The notes beneath the pieces were generated by a model, which saw only the letters and a list, made by a program, of their open reading frames with translations, ran no database searches and was not told where the DNA came from. DNA of 64,000 bases from Auritidibacter ignavus (lineage in GTDB: Bacteria > Actinomycetota > Actinomycetes > Actinomycetales > Micrococcaceae), in the NCBI RefSeq assembly GCF_003703835.1, contig NZ_RDQR01000001.1, positions 1 to 64,000 of the forward strand, given 5' to 3'. The first letter of the stretch is position 1, and each line of letters starts with the position of its first letter. This document shows, in pieces, positions 55,724 through 64,000 of this stretch. A program made the position numbers and the translations under genes.

Positions 55724-57181
55724 CTAGTCGCGAGCCGGAAGCACTGGCAGGGATTCACCGGCCATCTTCTCAATGACGCGGATGACCTGAGAAGAGTATC
55801 CAAACTCGTTGTCGTACCAGACGTAGAGCACCAAGTGGGTGCCGTTATTGACGATGGTGGACAGACCATCAACTACGCCGGCACGCTCGGAGCCCACAAA
55901 GTCGGTGGAGACGACCTCTGGAGAGTTGGTGTAGTCAATCTGGCTACGCATCGCACCGGTCAGTGACTCTTGGCGCAAGCGGGAGTTGATCTCATCGACC
56001 GAGGTCGGCTTGTTGAGTTCCAGGTTCAAAATAGCCATCGAGACATCCGGAACCGGAACACGGATGGCATTACCCGATAATTTGCCCTTCAACTCGGGCA
56101 GAGCCTTGGCCACTGCTTTCGCCGCGCCGGTTTCGGTCAGCACCATATTCAGGCCTGCCGAGCGACCGCGGCGGGAGCCCTTGTGGAAGTTATCGGTGAG
56201 GTTCTGGTCGTTGGTATAGGCGTGCACGGTTTCGACGTGGCCGTGGTCAATGCCGTACTCGTCCTGGATAACCTTCAGCACCGGAGTGATGCCGTTGGTC
56301 GTGCACGATGCGGCGGAGACGATCGTGTCCTCGGGCCGAATATCAGTGTGGTTCACACCGTAGACGATGTTTTTAATATCGCCCTTACCCGGTGCGGTCA
56401 GGATCACCTTGGCGCTCCCCCGAGCAGCCAAGTGCTTGCTCAGGCCTTCTTCGTCACGCCAACGCCCGGTGTTATCGACCACGATGGCCTCGGAGATGCC
56501 GTAGGCGGTGTAGTCCACCTCGGCCGGATCGGAGGCGTAGATGACCTGGATGCGCGTGCCATTGGCGGTGATGGTGTTGGAGTCCTCATCCACCACGACC
56601 GAACCGTTGAACGGCCCGTGAATGGAGTCGCGGCGCAACAGGGAAGCGCGTTTGATCAAGTCGTCATCGGTGTTGCGACGCACCACAATGGCGCGCAGCC
56701 GCAAACCGGTTCCGCCACCGGCGTGGGAGAGTAGAATCCGGGCCAGCAGGCGACCGATCCGGCCGAAACCGTAGAGCACCACATCGGTTTCTTCCCCCAC
56801 CCCGGCACCGTTGCCGTCGACAATGTCAGCTAGTGCGGTGCGCAAGAACTCTTCGGGGTCGTTCACGCCCGAAGACCGCCAGTCACGCACCAACAGGGCG
56901 AGGTCCAATTTGGCCGCACCCAGGTTCAACTGAGTAGCTGCCTGTAGCAGGGGGAAGGTTTCAGCAATGGGAAGTTCGGCTTCATCGACCTGCCGGGCAA
57001 AACGGTGGGCACGGATAACGTCGATGACCGACTTGTGAACCAGCGTGCGTCCATGAATGTTGGTGACAACATTGTGGTCGCGGTAGAGCTGGCCGATCAG
57101 CGGGATCATCCGCTCTGCCAGTTCTTCTCGCTGTCCCCACTTGTCTTCGGCCTGTTTAATCTCAGCGGTGTGATCTGCCAC
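55724..57181 (-). CDS. gapB: Glyceraldehyde-3-phosphate dehydrogenase, long GapB-type with N-terminal extension
   Basis: The 485-residue product has about 130 extra N-terminal residues before the ordinary GAPDH domain, which starts at DVVLYGFGRIGR (133-144). Catalytic Cys293 lies in SAASCTTNG, and His320 in HAYTNDQ activates it. The extension is helical (EDKWGQREELAERMIPLIGQLYRD). This class matches the second GAPDH of Corynebacterium (GapB/GapX), which favours gluconeogenesis and can use NADP; here the role is inferred. The usual SNASC is SAASC. The start is GTG 57181, preceded by AGAGGA. Confidence 0.92.
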   Translation of the reverse strand: MADHTAEIKQAEDKWGQREELAERMIPLIGQLYRDHNVVTNIHGRTLVHKSVIDVIRAHRFARQVDEAELPIAETFPLLQAATQLNLGAAKLDLALLVRDWRSSGVNDPEEFLRTALADIVDGNGAGVGEETDVVLYGFGRIGRLLARILLSHAGGGTGLRLRAIVVRRNTDDDLIKRASLLRRDSIHGPFNGSVVVDEDSNTITANGTRIQVIYASDPAEVDYTAYGISEAIVVDNTGRWRDEEGLSKHLAARGSAKVILTAPGKGDIKNIVYGVNHTDIRPEDTIVSAASCTTNGITPVLKVIQDEYGIDHGHVETVHAYTNDQNLTDNFHKGSRRGRSAGLNMVLTETGAAKAVAKALPELKGKLSGNAIRVPVPDVSMAILNLELNKPTSVDEINSRLRQESLTGAMRSQIDYTNSPEVVSTDFVGSERAGVVDGLSTIVNNGTHLVLYVWYDNEFGYSSQVIRVIEKMAGESLPVLPARD

Positions 57182-57323
57182 TGGGTGTTCATCCTCTCTG
57201 GCGAAGGCAATGCCCCGACGACATCCTTGTCGCAGGGCGGGCTGCTACGGATGGCTCCAAACGTCCTTTCATTCTAACCACGACTAGCCGGTGGGCAGGG
57301 ACATCACACGGCGGAGCAATGGC

Positions 57324-58142
57324 TCACACCGCCGATTCGTAGGCAGGCTGGTCCGGACAGGTCTGCAGAATATTCTCCAATGCCTGTCGTTCTTCCGCGG
57401 TGACCCACAGCTCATATTTGGCTTTGACCGAGATCTGTCGGCCGGCATACTCGCAGTGGCTTTCCGGATCCGGAGGCAACCATTCAGAGGCGTCGCTATT
57501 AGATTTGGCAGTATTTACCGGACCGGAGACGGCTTCAAGGTTCAACGGGTCGTTAGCAAACCGGTGGCGCTGGTCTTCAGACAGTTCTTGGGCGCCTTTT
57601 TGCCAGGCGTCTGATAGCGCAACGACGTGATCAATTTGTACCTGCGAGGAGGTGTCCTCGCCACGCTGGAAGGTCAGGGTTTGACCGGTGTACAGGTCCT
57701 CAAGCACCCCGCTGTCTACCACGCAGTCATCGGTGCCACTGCGGTAGGTGACGTTTTGGAGATCACGGGCCAGAATTTCATTGCGGGTACTACACCCATC
57801 ACCGTCGAGGTCCAGCCAGCCATCACCAAAGTATTCGCGCTGATATTCAGCGGAGAAGTCACGGTCCCCGGTCTCCAGGTGATCAAGGAGCTCTTCAGCA
57901 GTGCGGTCTTGGGCATCCACCTCGGTCAATGTGGACTGGTCGGGAAACAGCCCGAAGACCACGAGCAGCCCCATCAACACCAGGGCGGCCACCACGACGG
58001 TCCCGGTCGTGCGCCGGGAAGACTTCCGCCGGCGGCTCGCGCTACGCCCGATGCCTGGCGACCTGCGATGTCCTCTGTGGTGATGGGACCGAGAGCCGAG
58101 GCGAGACCGCGACTTTCCACGCCGAGGATAAGGTGCCTGCAC
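57324..58142 (-). CDS. Exported HNH (DUF1524-type) endonuclease
   Basis: The 272-residue product has a 45-residue Arg/Ser/His-rich N-terminus, one membrane helix (about 47-66) and an extracytoplasmic nuclease domain. The domain has DGDGCSTRNEILARDL at 112-128, the catalytic IDHVVALSDAW at 170-180, and NDPLNLEAVSGPVNTAKSN at 197-215 completing the HNH metal site. Two pairs of cysteines may form disulfides. It probably degrades DNA outside the cell. The GTG at 58142 is chosen since AAGGAGG stands eight bases ahead; the frame continues upstream into rnpB and cannot be coding there. Confidence 0.88.
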   Translation of the reverse strand: MQAPYPRRGKSRSRLGSRSHHHRGHRRSPGIGRSASRRRKSSRRTTGTVVVAALVLMGLLVVFGLFPDQSTLTEVDAQDRTAEELLDHLETGDRDFSAEYQREYFGDGWLDLDGDGCSTRNEILARDLQNVTYRSGTDDCVVDSGVLEDLYTGQTLTFQRGEDTSSQVQIDHVVALSDAWQKGAQELSEDQRHRFANDPLNLEAVSGPVNTAKSNSDASEWLPPDPESHCEYAGRQISVKAKYELWVTAEERQALENILQTCPDQPAYESAV

Positions 58143-58218
58143 AGCCGCGTCCTCCTTTAAGACCCTAACGATGTGGGAGATATTCACCGGCAGGTGGCCA
58201 CCGGTGCTGACGATCAGT

Positions 58219-58592
58219 GGGATGGACCGGCGATAAGCCGGATCCTGTGCCGTGGGCTCGTTGCCAAGCCCACGGTAACGGTCATCCATCTAGGTCAGAC
58301 TGCATTGCTGCAGGACTCTAGCAACCAACCCGGGTGCGTCTCGCGGGCCACGAGTTGGCACCCTACTTGGTTTTGCACCGGATGGGGTTTACCAAGCCGT
58401 TGCTGTCACCAGCAACGCTGGTGGTCTCTTACACCACCGTTTCACCCTTACCCAACAGGGGCGGTTTACTTTCTGTTGCACTAGCCTGCGGGTTACCCCG
58501 AGTGGGCGTTACCCACCATCCTGCCCTACGGTGTCCGGACTTTCCTCGACTCACGTCGCTGAGCCGCGACCGTTTGCCGGACCATCCCGGAC
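58219..58592 (-). ncRNA. rnpB: RNase P RNA (bacterial class A)
   Basis: The minus strand carries the expected landmarks: P1 5' strand GGGATGGTCCGG near 58590, GAGGAAAGTCCGGACACC, the CAACAGAAAGTAAACCGCC segment, GGTAAGGGTGAAACGGTGGTGTAAGAGACCACC as a conserved P10-P11 region, and the 3' end GGCTTATCGCCGGTCCATCCC that pairs back with P1. Ends are estimated from P1 and may be off by a few bases. It is the ribozyme that trims tRNA 5' leaders. Its mature 3' end lies about 75 bases before the HNH gene on the same strand. Confidence 0.93.
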
Positions 58593-58706
58593 AGCTAGTC
58601 TAGCGTTCCCGGCGGTCACCCTCAGGCCATAAGAACAACTGTTGTTTACATCGCCACGACTTGTCGGTCACCGGGAGTTTGGTCTCTGCCGTTTAGAGTG
58701 GGACTA

Positions 58707-59501
58707 ATGCTAGTGCTTTTGCCCCCTTCAGAAGGAAAGAATTACCCAGAGAAAGGTCGCCCGATCTCTTGGGATTCTTTGGTGTTCCCGCAACTGAACG
58801 GAGAGCGCCACACCATGATGGGAAATCTGGCGACAGCCTCCTCGTTGCCGACGGTCTACGATGAGCTTGGGGTGTCCCGAAAACTCAGCAATGAGGTGGC
58901 CGCCAACCAGCACCTGAATATTGCACCCGCCGCACCAGCGCACCAGATTTATACCGGAGTGCTCTATGAAGCATTCGATTATGCCTCCCTGACGCCGGCG
59001 GCCAAACGGCGCGCTCGGCAGAAAGTTTTGGTTTTCTCTGGTCTGTTCGGCGTCACCGGGATTGCCGATAGAATTCCGGCCTACCGGATGTCTGTATCCG
59101 CCAAACTGCACACCGTGGGCACGACCGCTAAGTGGTGGCGCCCCAAAATGGCACCGTGGCTGGACCAACGCGCCACCCACGATGGCCCGATCGTGGATTG
59201 TCGATCCGGTGGTTATCAGAAAATGTGGGAAGCCCCGCACCCCATCACATTGACCGTCAATGTTTTCCAGATGCGTGGTGGCACCCCGAAGACTGTCTCC
59301 CACGCGGCAAAGTACACCCGTGGCCGAATTGCCCGAGCCTTAGTCGAGGCCGATGCTCGCTCCACGCGCTCCTTGGACAAGGTGCTCGACGTGGTCAAAG
59401 AAGCCGGCCGTAGCGGTGGTGAAGACCGCTGGGACGTGGAAATGGTGCGCCCCCAAGCCTCTCGGGGCGGCTCGTTGCAGGTCATTTTGCCTGAAGACTA
59501 G
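58707..59501 (+). CDS. yaaA: Peroxide stress protein YaaA (DUF328)
   Basis: YaaA lowers free iron and limits DNA damage during peroxide stress in E. coli. The 264-residue product opens with MLVLLPPSEGKNYP, the family N-terminus. AAPAHQIYTGVLYEAFDY follows near 73-90, VLVFSGLFGVTGIADRIPAYRMSVSAKL near 109-136, and VDCRSGGYQKMW near 164-175. The ATG at 58707 is the natural start; GTG at 58698 would add three residues. It is divergent from rnpB and converges on the next gene. Confidence 0.9.
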   Translation: MLVLLPPSEGKNYPEKGRPISWDSLVFPQLNGERHTMMGNLATASSLPTVYDELGVSRKLSNEVAANQHLNIAPAAPAHQIYTGVLYEAFDYASLTPAAKRRARQKVLVFSGLFGVTGIADRIPAYRMSVSAKLHTVGTTAKWWRPKMAPWLDQRATHDGPIVDCRSGGYQKMWEAPHPITLTVNVFQMRGGTPKTVSHAAKYTRGRIARALVEADARSTRSLDKVLDVVKEAGRSGGEDRWDVEMVRPQASRGGSLQVILPED

Positions 59502-59518
59502 CTCCGACTACTCCGTCG

Positions 59519-60256
59519 CTACGCCTCGTCGCGAATAAGGATGACGCCGGTCTCTGGATCATAGGCCAGCTGGTCGGCGGGCGTATTGTCAATCGCTGCG
59601 AGTTCTACCGGCGACAGTGTCATGCCACTGGCCGAGGTATTGCCGTCTAACCGCATAACACCGATTCCTGCGTTACGCTGGGCAATGTCTTGGTAGTGAG
59701 CCACCAACTCCTCCGGCAGGCTCCCAACCAGTTCAGCCCGTGCTGCCGTTAGTCGTTTGCCCTCGGTAGCGATCTGGCCCATCTGGTCTTTCAGTCGCAC
59801 CGCGAGCTCTTCGAGGTTTTGCTTCAAATACTGACGCTGTTGTTGGCAGGCGGAGATCTCGGCATCCACCCCGGCCACAGCCTCACGGGCAGCACCGGTG
59901 GCCGCTTCCGCCTGCGCCAGATCGGCTTCCACCGAGGATTTCTGCGCCAAGATCGCATTCAACTGGTGGGAGTTCGCCGCGTTCTCTTCTGCTTGCCCGC
60001 TCAACGTCTTCACCCGCCGGTCAAGGGATGCTTCGGTTGACTGTGCTTCAGCCAGGCGGAGACCAGCGTCCTCCCGTTGACGGTTGAGGTGTTGGAGTTG
60101 ATCGGTGAACTTCTCGTACTGGTTTTTGCCTTGCTGGTAATCAGGGTCTTTCTTCAGCTGAGCCAGGCGCTGTTTCGCTGTGGCAATCTGGGTGTCGAAG
60201 GCCTGCAGGTCGAGAAGTCGTCGTTGGGTTTCGGGGTCGTAGCGTGTCACTGGCAT
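59519..60256 (-). CDS. Coiled-coil protein of the C4 zinc-ribbon family, but without the cysteines
   Basis: The 245-residue product is mainly a long antiparallel coiled coil (about 8-180), as in the actinobacterial proteins found next to Nif3-like genes. Homologues end in a zinc ribbon with two CxxC pairs. Here the equivalent end reads DGNTSASGMTLSPVELAAIDN, then YDPETGVILIRDEA. The flanking LSP, A/I and VILIR remain but none of the four cysteines do. The single Cys elsewhere (ACQQQ) is in the coil. AAAGGA precedes the ATG. It follows the Nif3-like gene by about 80 bases. Function unknown. Confidence 0.8.
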   Translation of the reverse strand: MPVTRYDPETQRRLLDLQAFDTQIATAKQRLAQLKKDPDYQQGKNQYEKFTDQLQHLNRQREDAGLRLAEAQSTEASLDRRVKTLSGQAEENAANSHQLNAILAQKSSVEADLAQAEAATGAAREAVAGVDAEISACQQQRQYLKQNLEELAVRLKDQMGQIATEGKRLTAARAELVGSLPEELVAHYQDIAQRNAGIGVMRLDGNTSASGMTLSPVELAAIDNTPADQLAYDPETGVILIRDEA

Positions 60257-60335
60257 CGCGCCATTCCTTTCGATCCGTACACTGTCCGCGTCGCTTCTGG
60301 TCTCGTGTCTTCTCGTCGGGTCTGTTGTGGTGTGA

Positions 60336-61250
60336 TCAGTTTCGACCGGCGGTGATCACAAAGTCCCAGGGGTCGGTGTTCAGTGCTGAGACGCCAGTGT
60401 CAACCGTCCAGCCATGCTCGGCCAACCCGCGCTGTAGGGCCTGTGCGGCTGCCGGCAAGAACAGCCATTCGGAGGCGAAATGGGAGACGTCGACCAGATA
60501 GGGTCGGTCGCCTTCTAGTGCTGCCCGTTCGCGGGCTTCACTGGCTGGATGGTGGCGCAAATCAGCGGTGACATATACATCAGCGTGGTGGGCACGCACC
60601 TGGTCGAATAACGAGTCTCCGGCCCCACCGGTCACCGCCACGGTGCGGACCACGCCGTTGCGGTCACCGGCCACCCGCACTCCGGGCGCGACCGCGGGCA
60701 GAGCAGAAAACACCCGGGCGGCAAAGTCTTCCAGGCGCAATGGGTGGGGCAACGTCCCAACTCGACCCATCCCCTCACCGTTGACTGATTGTCCCTTCTC
60801 GGCCGGTGCCAGTGGCACCACATGCTGCAGGCCCAGAATCTCGGCCATCACATCGGAGACCCCGCCGACCGCAGAATCGGCGTTGGTATGAGCGGTAATC
60901 AGTGCACACCCACCCTCAATCAGAGTGTGCACGACTTTGCCCTTAAATTGGTCCGCTGCCACCGAGTGCACCGCTTTGAGCAACAGCGGGTGATGGGTAA
61001 TCAACAGATCGGCTCCGGCCTCTACAGCCTCATCGACCACCGCTTGAACCGGATCAACGGCCCAATGAACTCGCCGCACGGGTTGTTCAACTCGGCCGGT
61101 CACCACTCCGGAAGCATCCCAGGGTTCGGCCAGTGATAACGGCCAGAGTTCTTCCATCACCTCGATCACCTCGCGCAAGGTGGGAGTTCGGTGGTATCGG
61201 TGCTGCTGGGTGGACGCATCGGACGCTGACGAGAGTGTGGAATCGGCCAT
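60336..61250 (-). CDS. Nif3-like dinuclear metal centre protein
   Basis: The 304-residue product belongs to the YbgI/NIF3 family, which forms hexamers with a two-metal site. AEPWDASGVVTG (41-52) is a variant of the WDNxG motif. THHPLLLK (85-92) and AHTNADSAVGGV (120-131) supply metal ligands, and DVSHFASEW near the C-terminus supplies the last His and Glu. Family members may be GTP cyclohydrolase I-like or metal chaperone proteins, but the role is not settled. It is divergent from msrA. Confidence 0.9.
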   Translation of the reverse strand: MADSTLSSASDASTQQHRYHRTPTLREVIEVMEELWPLSLAEPWDASGVVTGRVEQPVRRVHWAVDPVQAVVDEAVEAGADLLITHHPLLLKAVHSVAADQFKGKVVHTLIEGGCALITAHTNADSAVGGVSDVMAEILGLQHVVPLAPAEKGQSVNGEGMGRVGTLPHPLRLEDFAARVFSALPAVAPGVRVAGDRNGVVRTVAVTGGAGDSLFDQVRAHHADVYVTADLRHHPASEARERAALEGDRPYLVDVSHFASEWLFLPAAAQALQRGLAEHGWTVDTGVSALNTDPWDFVITAGRN

Positions 61251-61311
61251 GTCTCTATTGTCTCGCAGTCAGGGAATGAATTCACCCCCGTAGCACGCTA
61301 TACCTGGCGTG

Positions 61312-61872
61312 ATGGATCAGAACTTCGACACGAACGCGACACCGCAGACCCGTGAGCTCATCATGGCTGGGGGCTGTTTTTGGTGTCAGGACGCCATTTA
61401 TCGCAAGACCCGGGGTATTACCGCAGTGGAAAGTGGCTACACCGGTGGCTACGTAGACCATCCCAGCTATCGGCAGGTCTGCAGTGGCACCACCGGGCAC
61501 GCCGAGGCGGTAAAGGTCCGCTTTGACCCTCAGGTAATCGATGTGGGGGTGGTTCTCGATATCTTTTTCGCCTCGCACAATCCGACGAGTCTGAACAGAC
61601 AAGGTGGGGATGTCGGCCCCCAGTATCGTTCTGCGGTCTTCCCCCGCACCGCGCAAGACCGCCAGGACTTTGCAGACGCGATCGACCGACACCAGCAGCT
61701 CTGGGATGCTCCGATTGTGACCACCATCGAACCGGCGGGGCACTGGTGGCCAGCCGAAGATGAGCACCAGGACTTTTATCACAAACACCCCGCCATGGGA
61801 TATTGCCAGGTGGTCATTAACCCAAAACTGTCCCGAATCCGCAAAGATTACGCTTCGTGGCTGATCGACTGA
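61312..61872 (+). CDS. msrA: Peptide methionine-S-sulfoxide reductase
   Basis: MsrA repairs methionine-S-sulfoxide. The 186-residue product has the active motif GCFWC at 21-25 with Cys22 nucleophilic, YTGGYVDHPSYRQVCSGTTGHAEAVKV with another Cys at about 57, and DVGPQYRSAVF. A resolving Cys near the end (MGYCQVV) is present, so recycling is probably thioredoxin-like. The ATG at 61312 is used; a GTG three bases earlier is possible. No strong ribosome site is seen. Confidence 0.94.
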   Translation: MDQNFDTNATPQTRELIMAGGCFWCQDAIYRKTRGITAVESGYTGGYVDHPSYRQVCSGTTGHAEAVKVRFDPQVIDVGVVLDIFFASHNPTSLNRQGGDVGPQYRSAVFPRTAQDRQDFADAIDRHQQLWDAPIVTTIEPAGHWWPAEDEHQDFYHKHPAMGYCQVVINPKLSRIRKDYASWLID

Positions 61873-61953
61873 TGCCTTCCCACGTGATCTTCTACGCTTA
61901 AGTAAGGAAAGACTAACCCGTTGCCCGCGGTGAAAGAAAGGATGGCAACACCC

Positions 61954-62886
61954 ATGGCACTACTGAATAATATTACCGAAGCTGTTGGTCACACCCCCTT
62001 GGTCAAGCTCAACCGCTTGGACCAGGACTTGCCTGGCAATGTGGCGGCCAAGGTGGAGTTCTACAACCCAGCTAATTCAGTCAAGGACCGTATTGGTGTC
62101 GCGATCATCAACGCTGCCGAGAAGTCCGGCGAGCTTCGCCCGGGTGGCATCGTTGTGGAAGGTACGTCCGGGAACACCGGTATCGCTCTGGCGATGGTTG
62201 GGGCAGCTCGTGGCTACCGTGTCATTCTCACCATGCCCGAAACCATGTCGGCTGAGCGTCGGGTGATGTTGCGCGCCTATGGTGCAGAAATCGTACTCAC
62301 CCCCGGTGCCGATGGGATGCGCGGCGCCGTCGAAAAGGCCCAACAGATCGTGGCCGAGTCTGATAACGCCATCTGGGCTCGCCAGTTCGCCAACGAAGCC
62401 AACGTGCAGGCACACTATGACACCACCGGGCCGGAGCTGTGGGAAGACTCCGACGGCGCTATTGATGTGCTGGTCTCCGGTATCGGTACCGGTGGCACCT
62501 TGACCGGTGCTGGGCGCTATCTGCGCGAGCAGAAGCCGGAGCTGAAGATCGTGGCCGTCGAGCCAGCAGATTCGCCGATCCTTTCCGGCGGCAAGCCCGG
62601 CCCGCACAAGATCCAGGGTATCGGGGCGAACTTCGTCCCCGAGGTGCTCGACACCGAACTGTACAACGAGGTCTACGCCGCCACGTTGGAGGAATCCGTC
62701 AAGGCTGCCCGCGACCTCGGTACCCAGGAAGGCATTCTGGGCGGTATTTCCGCTGGTGCCATCATCTCGGCTGCGCTGGCTGAGGCCGCCAAGTCCGACA
62801 ACGAGGGCAAGCTGATCGTGGCGATCATCCCCGACTTCGGTGAGCGCTACATTTCCACCGTGCTGTACGAAGACATTCGCGGCTAA
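61954..62886 (+). CDS. cysK: Cysteine synthase A
   Basis: CysK forms cysteine from O-acetylserine and sulfide using PLP. The 310-residue product has ITEAVGHTPLVKLNRL at 7-22, the PLP Lys44 in NSVKDRIG, GTSGNTGIA near 71-79, and GIGTGGTLTGAGRYL further on. I take the ATG at 61954; an ATG at 61942 also lies in frame but directly abuts its GAAAGG. cysE follows about 200 bases later, beyond a terminator, so both genes serve one pathway but may not share one message. Confidence 0.95.
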   Translation: MALLNNITEAVGHTPLVKLNRLDQDLPGNVAAKVEFYNPANSVKDRIGVAIINAAEKSGELRPGGIVVEGTSGNTGIALAMVGAARGYRVILTMPETMSAERRVMLRAYGAEIVLTPGADGMRGAVEKAQQIVAESDNAIWARQFANEANVQAHYDTTGPELWEDSDGAIDVLVSGIGTGGTLTGAGRYLREQKPELKIVAVEPADSPILSGGKPGPHKIQGIGANFVPEVLDTELYNEVYAATLEESVKAARDLGTQEGILGGISAGAIISAALAEAAKSDNEGKLIVAIIPDFGERYISTVLYEDIRG

Positions 62887-62937
62887 CTGGCTGGGGTAGG
62901 CCAGTACGCGCTCAGCAAGCCCGGAAGAGCGCTGCAG

Positions 62938-62978
62938 GCCCCCGCCCAGGTCACCTAGGACCGGCGGGGGTCTTTTTT
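62938..62978 (+). terminator. Rho-independent terminator behind cysK
   Basis: GCCCCCGCC (62938-62946) pairs with GGCGGGGGT (62963-62971), followed by C and six Ts (62973-62978). Confidence 0.9.
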
Positions 62979-63092
62979 GTCTCGTAACGTTTCAGAGTGG
63001 AATATGACACTAAACTCACGTGTTGTTGATAGATGCCTGACCCCGTTCGCGGTCAGCAGATGATGGAAACTCGCACCGAAAGGCTGAGCTCA

Positions 63093-63692
63093 GTGGGCTT
63101 TCTCTCACGTATTACCCGTCGCGTTGTCGAAGATATCCAGGCGGTCAAGGACCATGACCCCGCGGCTCGGGGCTCCGTTGAAGTCGCGTTGGCCTATTCG
63201 GGGCTCCATGCCATATGGATGCACCGTCTTGCCCATAAAGCCTGGCAACACGAGCACCTCAAACTTCCTGCTCGCCTGCTGTCCCAAATCAACCGGGCGC
63301 TGACCGGTATCGAGATTCACCCGGGGGCCACGATTGGTCGGCGGTTTTTTATCGACCACGGCATGGGCGTGGTGATTGGCGAAACCACGGAGATCGGTGA
63401 CGATGTGATGCTGTATCACGGTGTGACGCTTGGTGGACAGTCCTTGGAGAAGGTCAAGCGCCACCCCACGTTGCATGACGGTGTCGTCGTCGGTGCTGGC
63501 GCTAAGATCCTCGGCCCGGTGGAGATTGGGGCGGGCACTGCGGTGGGTGCTAACGCGGTGGTCGTCAAAGATACTCCCGATAATGCCATTGCCACCGGTG
63601 TACCGGCCACCGCGCGTATTCGGAAATCACCGCAGGAAAATAAGCCGGCCGTCGACCCGGCAGAGTACGTCGACCCGGCCCTGTGGATCTAA
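63093..63692 (+). CDS. cysE: Serine O-acetyltransferase
   Basis: CysE makes O-acetylserine for CysK. The 199-residue product has an N-terminal helical part ([27 protein letters not shown]) and the left-handed beta-helix of hexapeptide transferases: [35 protein letters not shown], then YHGVTLGG and [15 protein letters not shown]. The conserved His and Asp in the first helix turns are present. GTG 63093 gives the family N-terminus VGFLSRI; ATGs at 63060 and 63063 would extend it by about ten residues. Confidence 0.94.
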   Translation: MGFLSRITRRVVEDIQAVKDHDPAARGSVEVALAYSGLHAIWMHRLAHKAWQHEHLKLPARLLSQINRALTGIEIHPGATIGRRFFIDHGMGVVIGETTEIGDDVMLYHGVTLGGQSLEKVKRHPTLHDGVVVGAGAKILGPVEIGAGTAVGANAVVVKDTPDNAIATGVPATARIRKSPQENKPAVDPAEYVDPALWI

Positions 63693-63702
63693 GGACCTTG
63701 CC

Positions 63703-64000
63703 CTAGGCTCGGGCCCCAGCCGTCTGCGTGTCCGGGATCCACCGGGCTAACCACATCGTGAGCACTCCGGCAGCGGGAACCACCAGCAGCGCCCAGCGTA
63801 GCTCGCTGACCTCGGCGAGTGCACCGACCACCGGTGGGGTGATGAGAAAGCCAATCCGCATCAGCCAGGACACGAGGGTGACGCCGGTTCCTTCGGGTAA
63901 GCCCGGGATACGGTGGGCTTGATCGTAGGCGCCGGGGACCAGAGCCGCGGAGCCGTATCCGGCGATGCCGACTCCCAGGATGGTGCCCCAGACCGATGGG
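63703..64000 (-). CDS. MFS transporter, C-terminal part (runs off the right edge)
   Basis: The minus-strand frame enters from the right edge and stops at TAG (63705-63703). About 98 residues are seen: WGTILGVGIAGYGSAALVPGAYD, PEGTGVTLVSWLMRIGFLITPPVVGALAE, and RWALLVVPAAGVLTMWLARW. Three hydrophobic helices and the small-residue pattern GFLITPPVVGALAE are those of the last part of a major facilitator transporter. The substrate is unknown. It converges on cysE. Confidence 0.75.
   Translation of the reverse strand, partial: PSVWGTILGVGIAGYGSAALVPGAYDQAHRIPGLPEGTGVTLVSWLMRIGFLITPPVVGALAEVSELRWALLVVPAAGVLTMWLARWIPDTQTAGARA

Noticed and set aside
58143-58289. N-terminal extension of the HNH nuclease to 58289
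   Set aside because: That stretch encodes the 3' end of RNase P RNA, and a strong ribosome site supports the GTG at 58142.
1-64000. CRISPR array or prophage
   Set aside because: No regularly spaced direct repeats and no phage structural or packaging genes were seen. The only mobile sequences are the fragments in the first kilobase.

Overview
The window reads as chromosome of a moderately GC-rich, mycothiol-type actinobacterium. Gene content and protein signatures fit the order Micrococcales, probably a Micrococcaceae-like lineage such as Yaniella, Enteractinococcus or Nesterenkonia; the genus is a guess. Evidence includes paired clpP1/clpP2, an Rv2466c-type DsbA-like protein, archaeal-type ValRS, MptB-like mannosyltransferases, a GapB-type long GAPDH and a translational T-box in front of ileS. 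From memory, the gene order also parallels the Mycobacterium tuberculosis Rv2419c to Rv2478c block (phosphatase, rsfS, nadD, proA, proB, obg, rpmA, rplU, rne, ndk, DUF4233, folC, clpX, clpP2, clpP1, tig, nei, rpiB, Rv2466c, pepN, glbO, ettA, ssbB), so most of the window is conserved core chromosome.

Layout. 1-1.1 kb: decayed mobile DNA (IS110 transposase tail and a shredded serine recombinase) beside tRNA-Ala. 1.2-13 kb, minus strand: phosphatase, rsfS, a disordered membrane-anchored protein, nadD, a small membrane protein, proA, proB, obg, rpmA, rplU, rne. 13-25 kb: VKOR and a NUDIX hydrolase (plus); ndk, a DUF4233 protein, folC and ileS with its T-box leader (minus); an SDR; valS (plus); a DsbA-like thiol protein. 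25-34 kb: clpX, clpP2/clpP1, tig (proteostasis); tRNA-Pro and tRNA-Gly; lipA/lipB (lipoate); nei; rpiB. 34-43 kb: pepN translationally coupled to a fused OsmC-truncated haemoglobin, an SDR, an unknown protein, acyl-CoA thioesterase, ettA, ssb, tRNA-Arg. 43-53 kb is the accessory-looking part: a DUF2079 membrane protein, a tandem family of three membrane-anchored paralogues (the middle one frameshifted), and an operon of three GT-C mannosyltransferase-like membrane proteins. 53-64 kb: orn, tRNA-His, a lipoprotein, an ABM-domain protein, def, gapB, a secreted HNH nuclease, rnpB, yaaA, a zinc-ribbon-family protein without its cysteines, a Nif3-like protein, msrA, cysK-cysE and the end of an MFS transporter.

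How the genes work together. The core block supplies ribosome biogenesis (obg, L21, L27, rsfS, ettA), RNA processing and decay (rne, orn, rnpB), tRNA charging, protein folding and turnover (tig, clpXP, pepN, def), proline, cysteine, NAD, folate and lipoate synthesis, and redox or peroxide handling (VKOR, DsbA-like, OsmC-globin, msrA, yaaA). The most novel-looking items are the OsmC-globin fusion (36.7-37.7 kb) and the tandem paralogue family at 44.7-48.3 kb. Each paralogue seems to carry two winged-helix-like modules on a membrane anchor. I saw no CRISPR array and no intact mobile element.
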